Below are positions 37,910 through 51,700 of a stretch of DNA of 64,000 nt, piece by piece. The first letter of the stretch is position 1. Each line of letters starts with the position of its first letter. The stretch comes from Hofstenia miamia (Eukaryota; Xenacoelomorpha; Acoela; Hofsteniidae): NCBI GenBank assembly GCA_900660155.1, contig CABFPE010000413.1:358772-422771 (forward strand), read 5' to 3'. The position numbers were made by a program, and so were the translations under genes. The notes under the pieces are model-generated. The model did not search any database. It saw nothing but the letters and a program-made list of their open reading frames with translations, and was not told the origin of the DNA.

Positions 37910-39675
37910 ATGGCATAAATTTATCATAATACTAGAATGACGAATATGTATCTGTTCGATCCAAAACACAAATTTTATTTGTCTAGTATGTTTTAAACTT
38001 CATATATGTTGACAATCTTATTGAATTCTAAATTTGCAAATTCTTGATATTTTATATCAAACAGAATTGAAAAGTGTTTTTCAAATTATCCTCAAGAATG
38101 GGTAGTAATTCTAATGTTAATGCAACAATTTTCTTAATTTAGAACTGTTGTTTACAATAACATAAATGAACTTTTCCTTACTAATGGATTCTACTACATG
38201 ATTAAACTACATTTTAAAGTATTTATATCTATATTTACCGAAAATGAATATATTTTTTAAGATAGAGTACATTCGAATTAAATTTGGTTGAAAACCAGTT
38301 GATGTCTGATTAATTGTTCAATAAAGGGAAGGGAGGGCAATTGCAAATGAAAGAAAACTGTAAATGTCCAGTTAAAGTTAACATTGGACAATAAAGGCAG
38401 TGATACAAGGTGGGACTTTGCCCTAGAGCAAAGCACTTTGCTCATAGCCTATTGAAGTGCCGCACAATGGAACTTGCTAGTGCCAATCCATAGTTATTTG
38501 CACTAGTCCAAGTTTTAAGGCATATTTGTTTAATTGAAGATAGCTATAAATTCTATTTGATCTCGGTCATGCGAATGCACATTAAAATAGAGAATTCAAA
38601 ATACCAGAATAGAGTACAGGCATTTCCACAACCTTCTAAATCAACAAATTATCTAATACACAAAGTCACTGTAATTAAAGGATACAATGTTTTCAACAAT
38701 ATTTTAAACTTGATTTTTTCAAAGTGTAATTGTTAGGAAATTAATATACATTTAAATTTTTTGTAATTTACTTCAAATATTGCAATTAACTCACTAAGTC
38801 AAACAGTTATTTTCAGAATGTAGATATATTCAAAAGAAAATACATGTATTCTTTTGCCAAGTAAAAATTAAAGTATTAAAGTCAGCAAGATTTAAAAGAC
38901 ATTTGGTTAATTCGATAAGTGTGAACCACATGGAAAATTGATTTTCACCAGTTTGCAAAAAAAAATCAGTTTTCTAGTAAGAATATTCTTAGAGTTATCT
39001 TCTTGATAGAAAATTTATCAAATTCATAATCTTAGCATATGCTTTTGGCTGCCATTTTGAAGTAAGAGATTTTCTCTGCAATTCAAATAATTTAATGTAA
39101 GTACTACGCTTGTGAATGGATTGCTATTGAGTGGGTTTATTACTATGTGCGTTATGTTCAGATTGTGGGTTCCGTTACGTAGAAATTCAACTTTTTTTAT
39201 CGAAATTGAATTTTCAAAATGTGACTTTTGCTTTCATGTTATCCAAATGATATTTCGTCGGATTTCTCTGGGAAAGTGCTCATGTATAATTTTTCAATTG
39301 ATAGAAATTGCTTAAAATGTAATTTTTAAAATTTTTGTAGAAAACTGAAATGTGGGTCCGTTACACAGCTTTGAAATATGGCAATGCATCCTGCAAACTG
39401 TTCTGCTGCCAATATGTATAACAAGTAGAAGCCACAATTGTGTAGGAATTTATGTGGAATTAACAATGAATGTCTGCCAATTTACAATTTGAAGAAACAT
39501 GAAATTTCCGTTGAAACATTCCCAGTAATTTGAAAAAATTGTATTATTAAAAAATTCGAAATTCTTAGTCTATAAACTGAATATAACGGTGCACGCGGTA
39601 TGACAAGCCATCTAGTGGGGTGTGCAAGCATTACAAGAAATTTCAGAAAATTTGTCTTTCAGTTGCTTTTGCGAG
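37910..39675. other. Intergenic space between the DNase II genes
   Basis: No gene or recognised element. The gene B promoter should lie just upstream of 39676 but I cannot mark a site. Confidence 0.45.
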
Positions 39676-39807
39676 ATGAATTTAACCATATGCATTGCAA
39701 TTATAAATTTTTATTTTATCTGTGCTCTATCATTTGATTGCATTAGTGAGAATGGCACTACGGTTGATTGGTGGTACATTTATAAAACACCAGATGTTCT
39801 GTACTCA
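39676..39807 (+). CDS. DNASE2: DNase II B exon 1: signal peptide and N-terminus
   Basis: The leader MNLTICIAIINFYFICALS is followed by FDCIS and VDWWYIYKTPDVLYS. The donor GTAAGT follows codon 44, exactly as in gene A. Confidence 0.86.
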
Positions 39808-40980
39808 GTAAGTAAATTAATAAATATTTTAATTTTCTCATATATTTTTGTTTATCAGAAATGTTCGCAATTGGATTTTCGTTTCACTTTAATCAATAGG
39901 CTACAAAAGATTATTTCTGTAATGCAAACAGTATGTGGATTTAAAAAATATAAATTAAGGTAATAAAATATTAATATAAAAACGTTCATCAGTGTAAAAT
40001 GATAACCTATATTTAAAACGTGGTAAGCACTTAAAATTTTTTTATTCGCTTATGTTACATTAATGTTTACTATAAAAAGCATGGGTCTTACAGAATAAAT
40101 ATCAAAAGACTAGCTGAAAACACCACAATTTTCATTATGATAAACTATTGAATAATTCTGCTCGTTTGTTTTGTATTTTAACACTATTAATGGTGTTAAT
40201 TTAAACAAATTTAAGTGTATTTTAACTTACGACAATGTAAGGCAGATCTTAAAATTAAAATGTATCACAACGATTTATAGAAAATTATTAATGATGTTTC
40301 TTAAAATATACTAAAACAATTCCTAAATACGTAATTTGCATTTTAATAGATCGCGGTTTGTACAACGGCATTTGTATGTATTTTGGGACTTAATTGTATT
40401 TTTTAAATTTTAATGTATGAATTATTGAAATTTTTAAGGTATAAAATTTTCAAATGGGGATATTTGACACATTGGAATTTTTTAGAATCTATCAGATAAT
40501 GACACTTACACTAAGTGAATTTCTTCAAGGAAAAGTATTTAAACATTTTGGGAATTAAAATTTATTACCGATATATTTATCTTAGAGCAAATTGTTGCAA
40601 AAGGGATAAAATGATAGGTCTAAGTAAACAAGGTCCTCTCATCGAAGTAAAATTTCAACAATATAGACACTATATGACCTACTTGTTTACTACAGTAGAA
40701 CATATTTAATTATAAATGTTTCATAGATGAAGGAAACGCATGAGTCTAACCCCATTTACCTGGTAACACCCCAATGAATCACGCATCCTATTTTTAACAA
40801 TTTCTTTAGAGTCGATGTAGAAAGTGATGAAATTTTGTTCGCTTTTCTAAACATATTGTTTTTCAAATTTTCAAGTTTTAACTTATATGTTAGCTGCCCT
40901 GATAGAATTTTGTCATGAATCAATTTTCAAAATAATATAAATAAGCAACGAGCAAAATTTGCCTTTAAATATATTTAGTG

Positions 40981-41014
<34 letters not shown>

Positions 41015-42726
41015 GAAAAAACAACGAAAATTTTAATGGGGGATTTTCACTAGAATTTAAATTTGAATATTTTTAGCCAAAAATGTTTAACTTAGTTTAA
41101 ATTCCTTAAAAATAAAAAACCAATAAAAAATATTTGCTAAATTATACAGAAATTCGCTGTCTCTTTCTAGTTCAGATGATGTCACTACCTTTTGAATCAT
41201 AAAACTATTACTTTGCAAGATGAATTTCTGGAAAATATTTTTTAATGGTTGCTTTATTTTTTAAGAATTTAAACAAAATTTTTAGCTAAAAATATTTAAA
41301 TTTAAATTTTAGTGAAAATGGTACTTACTGTACCATTGTGAGTCAAAAACAAAGTTTAATTGGTGGTAAAACTATAGAGTTACAAATCATTAATTAATAT
41401 CAAAATATACTAAAATAAATAGTTTGATGACATTTTGTATTTATATTAGGTTAAATTGATTCGACGATTTAGGTGCATTTGTGTTTGATTAAAATGAAGT
41501 GTATAACCAACATGATGGGATAGCGATGGGATCGCCATTAGGTTCAACGTTTGAAATTTCGCAATGGATATAATTGAAAAGACTTTTTTAAATTTAAGAA
41601 CGCCATGATTATATTACAAAGGTTATGTTGATAATATTTTTTACTCGATTTAAAACCAAGATGATGCATAAATGTTTCTTATATTAATACGCAACAAAGT
41701 GAAATTCAATTTACTTGTGATTATGAAAAAGAAGATTTGATACATTTCTTAGATGCAACATTGAAAAAACCTCAATGGGATTTGAAATATCTGCTTTTAG
41801 AAAACCTACTAACACCGGATTATATATACCATTTTAATCATATTGGGATAATAAATATAAACATTCAATTCCGAAAAACTTGTTTAGAAGAGCTGTTTTA
41901 CTATCATCGAATTACAATGTACTTACAAAAGCTTTTGACAAAATATTTGAAAAACTAAGATCTAATGGGTACTCTGAAAAGTTATTGCAAAAAACTTCAA
42001 AAGAAGCTTTAACATCCTCTTCATTAGAACACAATTCACAAGAAAAAAAAGATAATATATTTTAGAAATTACCTTTTATTAAATCACACGAAGCACATCT
42101 TAAGAAATCTTTATATAATTTAAATAGAAAACTAAGGAAATCAAGAATTATATCAATTTTCAATTCAGAAAAAACATCAAATTTAATTCGCAACAAAAGT
42201 CCAATTCAAAAACCTTTGGTTTCATCAATTATTTTCTAATATAATTGTCAGAAGTGTGAAGGCTTCTACTTTGGCGAAACTAAAATGCATTTGTAAACAC
42301 GAATTCAAGAACATCTATATGGACACTTACAATCTGAAATTTATATGCACTCAAAAATTCATAAAGCATCGACATCTGACTTTAGTATTTTAGTGAAACA
42401 CAAATGCACCAAAAGTGCAAAATCAATTTAAGAGAAACATAATTTAAATGTTTTTATTATTTAGTTTAAAATGCTTATAGTTTATTCAATTATAAAATTT
42501 TTTAAATTTTCTTTTTATCTAAAACACCCAATCATTCCCATGGCAGTTTCCACTAAAAAATATTGGTCCCATCCCATGACCAACCCTGATATATATCTGT
42601 CGCTAATTTAAAAGTATGTATTTTTGTGTATACACTAATTAAAATGTCTAAATATAAAAATATAGGCATGCTAAAAAAACTACTTTCTTCATACTAATTA
42701 ATGGCTGCCGCTAATTTTCAAAGGCA

Positions 42727-42760
<34 letters not shown>

Positions 42761-45700
42761 NCAAATTTATCTATAAACTTTTCTTTCGAAAAATCTTTTT
42801 CAAAATAAGTTTTCTCAATTGAAATTAATGATAGAGCATTTAGTCTATCTTCTCCCATTGTTTTTAATTTAAGAATGATTTTATTCGTTTTAGGGTACTA
42901 AAGCATCGTTCAGATTCAGCTGTATTCATCAGCTTTTCAAATTCCGAAAATATTATGTGCATTCATTGCTTTTAAGAAAATAATATACATTGTCGTAACT
43001 TTCCGAAATCCCCTACTTTTCGTTTTCATAAACTATTTGCAATTCATTTTTTAACTTTTCACAATCAATCATTCGGTAAAACTTTGATAGTTTATGAATG
43101 GTTGATGTAGGAAAATTGTTTCTGAAAGTTGAAAAGTTCAGAGGATCTACGAGAGAAAAACACGAGAGAGCTCACTAGATTCAAATCGTATCTTGAACTG
43201 TTGCATAATCAGATCACAACATTTAATAACAGAGGCAATTCTATTTGGCTTGTGATTTCTTGTAGACTCAATTTGTCGTCACATTTGCATATTTTTCTCG
43301 AATATTTGTTATGGAATTGCAGAACCTTTTTAGGTGGATTTAAGCATTTACAAAAGAAGTGATTTTTTTGCAATACATTATAAAGTATATCAATTTGGGT
43401 CATGACCTCGAAAAAGAATGAAAGATAAAAATTGAAATTTTCGTCATTNATATATATATATATATATATATACAGTATAATACATTATAAGTTGAGAATG
43501 TAATCAATCTTTTTTTATGTAAGAGAATTTGGCAAGCCATCTGTGAGTATATCAGTCGTTTCTAGTATATACAAACCAATTGACTCATTCTTCAGTTGGG
43601 CACTGTTCAATGCCTGTTCAAACATGCATTCACGAAATTTCACGATTTGCTTAAATAACTCATTACACTAAGATTCTTTATATTTGATACAACGTCATGA
43701 GAGGTGTTTGAATTCGCCTTAAGCACATTTGCCAGATATAACACATTATATATTTTACAATTAGTTCCTGCGTTTACAAATAATCTAGGAAAATTGATTT
43801 CTTGTCTCATTTGTTTGGCCGTTAGTCCTTCCCAACACGTTGAGATTTTCAAATTATATTCTTACCATTCGTAACCCATATTTGCAAACAGTGGCGTCGC
43901 GTGGAAAATATTGGCATAGGGGCCATCTGTTATGATATTTGATCAATTAAGTTATAATAGGTATATAAATAGAATACAACAATTTTAAAAAATGCAAAAC
44001 AGTTGATTGAGAAATGTATTTGAAACTGAATGTCGCTCTTCTGTTTTTTATGGCTGCAAATTTATCTATAAACTTTTCTTTCGAAAAATCTTTTTCAAAA
44101 TAAGTTTTCTCAATTGAAATTAATGATAGAGCATTTAGTCTATCTTCTCCCATTGTTTTTAATTTAAGAATGATTTTATTCGTTTTAGGGTACTAAAGCA
44201 TCGTTCAGATTCAGCTGTATTCATCAGCTTTTCAAATTCCGAAAATATTATGTGCATTCATTGCTTTTAAGAAAATAATACATTGTCGTAACTTTCCGAA
44301 ATCCCCTAAACTTTTCGTTTTCATAAACTATTTGCAATTCATTTTTTAACTTTTCACAATCAATCATTCGGTAAAACTTTGATAGTTTATGAATGGTTGA
44401 TGTAGGAAAATTGTTTCTGAAAGTTGAAAAGTTCAGAGGATCTACGAGAGAAAAACACGAGAGAGCTCACTAGATTCAAATCGTATCTTGAACTGTTGCA
44501 TAATCAGATCACAACATTTAATAACAGAGGCAATTCTATTTGGCTTGTGATTTCTTGTAGACTCAATTTGTCGTCACATTTGCATATTTTTCTCGAATAT
44601 TTGTTATGGAATTGCAGAACCTTTTTAGGTGGATTTAAGCATTTACAAAAGAAGTGATTTTTTTGCAATACATTATAAAGTATATCAATTTGGGTCATGA
44701 CCTCGAAAAAGAATGAAAGATAAAAATTGAAATTTTCGTCATTTAAAATATTTAATAGTGAGGAGGCTTCTCGAACAGAATTTAAGTCCCAAACGGTATC
44801 GCTTAAAATAGCCTGGAAACATAGTTTCAATGATTCTTTTTGTGTACTAACAGAACTGACAACTCGAGATTGAAAATTCCACCTTGTTGCAATAGCATGA
44901 GGTAAACGCTTGTTAGTAATGTCTGTTAGTAAATTTAATCGTTTGGAAGATGTAAAAAAATTTGATATTGCGGAAAGTTGTGCAAAAATGTTCGAATCGG
45001 TGTTACAGAAGAACATATTTTTTGCATTACTAAATTTAGCTGATGAGCATAGCAGTGAACAAAATAAGAATAGGGAAAATTGTCTTGAATATTTTTTTTA
45101 CTCCACCACGGTCTCCACTCATTACTGCTGCTCCATCATATGTTTGTGAAATTAATTTTTTGCCTACAGAAAGTTCATTAAGCTCACTTAAAATAATTGA
45201 AGCAATCCCTTTAGCAGTGCGATCTCTTACATTGCTGAATGTTAAAAAGTGTTCTTCAATGCTTGCGACATAAACGAATCTCAAAATTAAAACAATTTGT
45301 GAATTTGTAGAGACATCTGTAGTCTCGTCAGCTTGTAAAGCAACAAAACTTACATCACGTATTTTTTCTTGCAGCCAATCATGATATGACAAAAGTTCAT
45401 GGAATGATAATTATACTGAGAACCATCTGGATGTACTAGTTCTAGGGAAAAAAGTGACGTATCTGTATACCATACTCGGCCCGTGGGATTTGCAGAAAAC
45501 GGTGCCCAAGGAGTAACAAAGTTGGCAGCTCGGATTAATGCAGAGGTTTTGCTTTGGGTCGTGGAGAAATCCTTATGATAAGTATTATAAAGCGGTGTAA
45601 GCACATTGAACGGGGCAATAAACGGCCACGAGAAAGTGAGGTGTCCTCATGCTGCTTGCCTTTGTTTCTTCGATATGTTTTCTAAACGTAATTCACCAAT

Positions 45701-48700
45701 GAGCTGTACCATCGTTTTCCTGTTCTCTGTTGCTGTGATCGTTTGGTGCTGATTATCGAACATGAAACCCAAATACTTCATACAATATAAGCCATGAAAC
45801 GGATTTAACTGTTACCATCGATATGTTCAGCTGCTGGAGTTTATCAAGCCAGGATTGAACGAAATTGAGTGCAATGTATGGGACGACCAAGAAGAAATTG
45901 TCTATGTGAGCCCAAAAAATGTAGTTTTGTTTACGAAATGGAGAAAGAATTGCATTAGCCATCATTTGACAAGGGGCAACACTGTACGATAATCCCATTG
46001 GAGCTTTTTGAACACGTAACGATGACCATTATTTCCTAAGAAAGTTGTACGGTACTGGTGTCGCTTATCCATTGGTATGTGGTAGAATGCGGCCTTTAAA
46101 TCAAACTGCAATAAAATGAATTCCGGCGGAGGCGGACGTTTCTTCATAATCTTTATGACTGAAGATAAATAAAAGGGGATTGGCTTCGTGAAAGGCGTGA
46201 GAAACGAGTAATCCACTACCATTCGGATACGATCATGAAGATTTTGGCACAAAGAATGCACGAGCTTGGAAAGGAGAACGCTTATCTGCTAAACTGATTA
46301 TCCGCGCCTGCAAAAGAGCTTTGATGATGGCATTCGCCTGTTTGGCGTGTAAAGGAGACTTGAGAGAAATAGGCTTCTTGTATACTGTTGGTTTGAATAG
46401 CGTAAGAGAAACAGAAACATTGAAACAACGCATGATTCGATCGGGCATTTGAAATTCTTCTTGAAATTGAGACCAGTTAACGTCTGCTGCATTAGGTTTC
46501 TGTTGCAGTGGTTCCTCAACAACTACACCTTGTCAGTCTCCTGAGAACTCGGGGACCTCCTGCTTCTGAAGCATCTGTAAAAACTCTGCTAGTTGCGATT
46601 CTGATAAAGTGACTCCTGATAGAAGTGTGCCATCTTCTTCACCAACTGCTTGATCCGGTCGTGCGTTTTGATCTTCAGCGGCTGCCTGATCCGCTAGTGC
46701 CTGCAACTGTTGAGAAGTTAGCGTAATACCAGATAATATGTCGATCCAATTTTGTTGAGGCTGAGCAACGCGGATATTAGTTGTGGCGCGATTGACGAAA
46801 TTGATGAGAAGCTGCTGGATGTCTGGAATCTGCAAATGTGATATCCGCGACAGAAAGTGACGAAAACGAGGAACTGAAGAGTCTGATAGCTGGAATTGAA
46901 GGCCGAGCACATCCAAAGACTGAAGTAAAGTCTGCTGAAAAAGTTCTGGAACAACAGTTTGTGAGACTCCATGCATTGAAAAAGAGTTTTAAAAATTCCA
47001 CAGGACGGGTGTTGACGCTTGTAGCGGATCCGGAGTAAAGCAAGTTGTTGTGTCCACTTGAGAACCAGGACAAATCGGAGAAGACCATTATAGAATGAGT
47101 TGACATCGGAGATCGTAACGAGGAGAATGAAGGAACAGTAAGAGAAGAAGGTAACGTAATATGAAGTGCGCTAACGTCCTCGTGTGTTTCTTGATCGACT
47201 TCTTCCGCGAGGCTGCTTAAACGACTGCTGAGACGAGTATGCATTAAACGGTGAGCGCTGACTGGAGGCTTGGCAAGGNTAAAGCAAGTTGTTGTGTCCA
47301 CTTGAGAACCAGGACAAATCGGAGAAGACCATTATAGAATGAGTTGACATCGGAGATCGTAACGAGGAGAATGAAGGAACAGTAAGAGAAGAAGGTAACG
47401 TAATATGAAGTGCGCTAACGTCCTCGTGTGTTTCTTGATCGACTTCTTCCGCGAGGCTGCTTAAACGACTGCTGAGACGAGTATGCATTAAACGATGAGC
47501 GCTGACTGGAGGCTGGGCAGGGATGAGGTAGGGTATTCCAATCGATTGCAACTGGTTGTCGGCGGCCAACAGAACGCGGATTCAATGGGCGACGATCGAC
47601 TGCAAGTTGGTAGAGAGGGCATCATATTCTTGTAAGATTGATTGAAGACATTCAAGTTCGTATTTGTCTCTGTTGGGGGTTTTGACTGAATTGAGTGCTT
47701 TACCGATTTGATCACTGACAATAGGAATTTGCTGAGCATCGAATGATGCATCTTCCAAAAGTGTTGAAATAGATTGTCCGGTAATTTGGTGAATACATCC
47801 AGAGTGCGTACCAGGGCGTTGAGAAGGGTAGGTAGCCTCCAAGTGTTCAAGACGGGTTGTGATTCTATCGAGGACTGTGACCAACTGCTCATCACGATTC
47901 TGCGATTGGGATCGAGTTTGCGACATTCAAGCGAGTTTGACTACACTTAATTGATATAATATTCTCTGCTTGATTAGACACAATTTAAGATCCACAGTGA
48001 CGTAAGTCTTTTATTTTCGAATATGTCTTTATGTTAACTTGTATTTAATCTGGTTGTGCCTCTGCGAAATTTTTACTCTGGCTTCATTCCTGATTTTGAG
48101 TGCTACCTTAATACATGTCACAAAAATGTTTTAAAAAATTTTGCTAAATGGGCCGCATTATGTCCTTTCCAAATCTTCAGAGGAAATATTTGACATATTT
48201 CGAGGAAATTTGCGTTTTATTCAACTTGAGATCAACAAAATATATTATTTTACCGTCTAATGAATAATTTCGACATCTTTACAGACAGGCTATAAAATTG
48301 CAACAAAAATTCTTTAGAATGCAATGAATTAAACATCTATACGTAAAAAAACAGTAAGCATTTGAAAATGAAGCTAATTGTTTTGTAATAAGAAATGCAT
48401 AATATTTTTTTGACTATTTATACAGACATATTCATTATAACTGCATGCAATATTACTACATTATTACTGTATTATCACTATAATAATTAGTAAGAGTGTC
48501 TTTAGAAAGTGTTTGCGAGGCAATTAGTATCGTATATAATCTCATACATAGACGCTTAAAAACTGCATCCAATATTCGCGGGTTTTCGCTATTCATGTGG
48601 GGATAAAAAACGTTACCTCCGCAAATAGCGAGGGAATACTGTATATAGTTATGAGAATTATTGTTTTGGGCTTGGGTATTGGTCAAGGGCATTGATGAAA

Positions 48701-51700
48701 TTCAATAGTTTTACGTAAATGAAAATGCTAAATTCATTAAACACGATGAGAGTGTTCCAGGATGGTAGACTAAGATTGCCTGACAAAGGAGGAGATTACA
48801 ATATCAATAAGATAAAAGTAAACTAATTAAGATATCCATAGAAAATCTTTCTAAGTGGAAAGTTAGCATAAAGCAATTTCCTGATGATAAAATACACCTT
48901 TTCTTACAATGGCTCTAATGTTGAAGCTCTCCTTGCTGTGCATTTTTAAAATGGATAAGGCATTTTAGTTCATTTTCTGTTCGAATTTGTTCACATCAAA
49001 TTTTATCTGAAGAAATTGAATTCGTAAAAAGTGTACAATAACCTGGTCATATCATATGGAGAAATTGAGAACATCATTTTTGTAAATGTTGCAGCCATCT
49101 AACGGATCAATTTGAAAATTTATATTGCCAGCAAAATTAAAATTTACAATTTATGCTAACAGAAAATGCTTTGTAGGAATTAATTATAGCATTCTCTTAT
49201 CTAATGCCAGCAAAGCTGTTACCATAAAATTTAGCGCGTTGCAAAATGAATCAAAAACAACCTATAAAAGCTTTTATGTGTATTTTCTAAACAGTGGATA
49301 TAGTTATTTCAACATCTATGTCTAAACAAACAAAATCTTTAATTCTATTTAAAGTATTGCAACTACTAGATGAACTTGTTCAATGCATATAGAACAATTT
49401 TGTATACTGTAAACTATCTTGCTTTATTTGAGTTTGCATGAAAATTACATTAAGAATGAAGGCAATTCATAAAATTAATAGTTTGTCTAGCGGCATATTC
49501 AAATCAATCATTTTAGGCTTATTTAAACTGCAGATTACAAACATTCACTAGCAGGAACAGAGATGCAAGCCAGTTGGCACTGACCACCTGTCAGGGCCGA
49601 CCACGAACAAGATCTGGTCACCCTTAATTTCATTATATCGGTCAATTTGAGATGTGGCTCTGACAGGGGTGTCCACGGGTCATGCAGATTAAGGGGCAAA
49701 TGTGTCATTAATTCTGGCAGGTCACGCATGACCCGCGAAAAATTTGACACAAAGCTAAAAATTAATTGATGTTTATCGAAAAATCATATTGTGGAGGGCG
49801 GCTCATCAAAATAATCAGTTCAAAAATTAAGTTAAATTATTCAAACCGTGAACTAGCCTAATTTAGATGTTTTTATTGAAACAATCAATCATGAGTGCCA
49901 AGCGTGTAGGCGGTCATGCAGGTCACGGGTCAGAAATGAACCATTCAAGGATTAAGTTAACGCGGGTCATGGAGGGTCACGGGTAAAGTACAAGTGACCC
50001 TTGGACACACCTGGTATCTGGTCATACCGGTCTGGGAGTTTCTCAAATCTCAAGCTGCGAAAGCACGTGCAATTATCATATTTATATTTGCTAAAATATG
50101 ATTGTAATTACACTGCAATTTACAAAAACGTTCACTTATATACATTGTACGATTGTGCGAAAAAGTTCATAGATCACATATGCAATTCACTCACGTGGGT
50201 AAAGTCGTCTTTTTTCAATCAATGCAAGTGCATAACGTAATAATGCCATTGAACATTGAATGTCGATTCATTCTGGTATAAATTCTGTAAATAAGAGTAT
50301 TAAGGCTCTAAACAATAACACCATATTTAATTGTAACTATCCATTTAAATTTTACCGTTATATATTGTCAATGAAACGTTATAGTAAAATTTTTTAGAGC
50401 TTGTAGAAACTGTTTGAAACCATGTCCATTTCCATTGTGCCTTTAAAGACACAAACCAATAAGATCCCACAATTAATTCATCATTAGATTATATTTTCAG
50501 AGTAAACGTAACATTTAATATACTATGGGTGGCAAACTTTTTACTTTGACGGGATTATTTTGATTTTTGGATCACAACGGAGAGCTAAACTTTGTTTCTG
50601 ATTATTAATTAGGCTTAAAATTAAAATTCAAAAACATCACCATCGATTGAGTATTTAATAAAAAATTACAAATTTTTAAAAATATGGTGCAAAAATCAGT
50701 TTGATGCAGTATTAAATTGACGAAGTTCCCAAATATGCGATAGGAAAAACCGCTAGAAAATCATAAAAATGCTAGTTAGAAGGTGTGCGGCGCACACCTC
50801 GCACATAAAGAGAATACGCCTCTGATAGAGGGTGGGATTAAATTGCTTGATCTATTAAAAAATGTGTATATATACAAACAATAACGATATTCACTATGTG
50901 TTTACATATTGGTGCTGCAACATTCAAATCATTTAAAACAGTATATGCAATGAGACGCAAGAATAATATTAAATACTTCAAAATATGTGGAAGGAATTTA
51001 GTTTTAATATTTTTTGCAATATATTTTTAATAATAGCATTTATCCGTTGAGCAACATCAATTTTGAAAAAATGCCCTCTCAAATTAATGGTTCTGAAAGC
51101 TAATATTGTGGAAAAAAATTGAAAACATATAGAAGAATTCTAAAGACAGATTCGAATAGACAATGAAAAGATCTTTAAAAATTTTAGTATAACTTTTTGA
51201 GTTTTACTTTTTTCTTCGAGCAAACATCAATTTAAAAAAATTTTAATCTCAAATTATTGTTTTCAAATTCTAATATAAAATGCTTTGTGGAAAAATATTG
51301 AAAACACATATAAGAATTCTAAAAACAGATTCAGATAAACAATGAAAAGATCTTTAAAAAATTTAGTATGACTTTTTGAGTTTTGTATTTTTAACTGTAT
51401 AAATTAGAAATTTGTTGTTTTTGCCCTTAGAAAATTCCATTATTCAGGGAGACATCTAGCGAAAAAATTAGGAACTTCGACCAGAATTTCTGTGTTTCAA
51501 TTTCTCCATATGTTGCTAAAAAAAGAGTCCATAATTTGCACTTGCCTTATCGCGATGAAATTGTGTCTTACTTATGATTTTCTGAAGGTGGACACCAAAA
51601 TGGCAAAAAAACAAAAGAAATTGTGCAAAAAAATGAAAAACAAACCCTTAAAATATTTCCCACCACTTTGTTTAATATATTTTTGAAACTTAATAAAATA

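Noticed and set aside
43129-43362. 77-codon plus-strand frame present twice (also 44424-44657)
   Set aside because: Antisense of the hAT transposase, duplicated only because the DNA block is duplicated.
46777-47569. 174- and 132-codon frames with leucine/serine-rich text
   Set aside because: Alternative frame of the retroelement reading through the suspected assembly duplication at N 47279.
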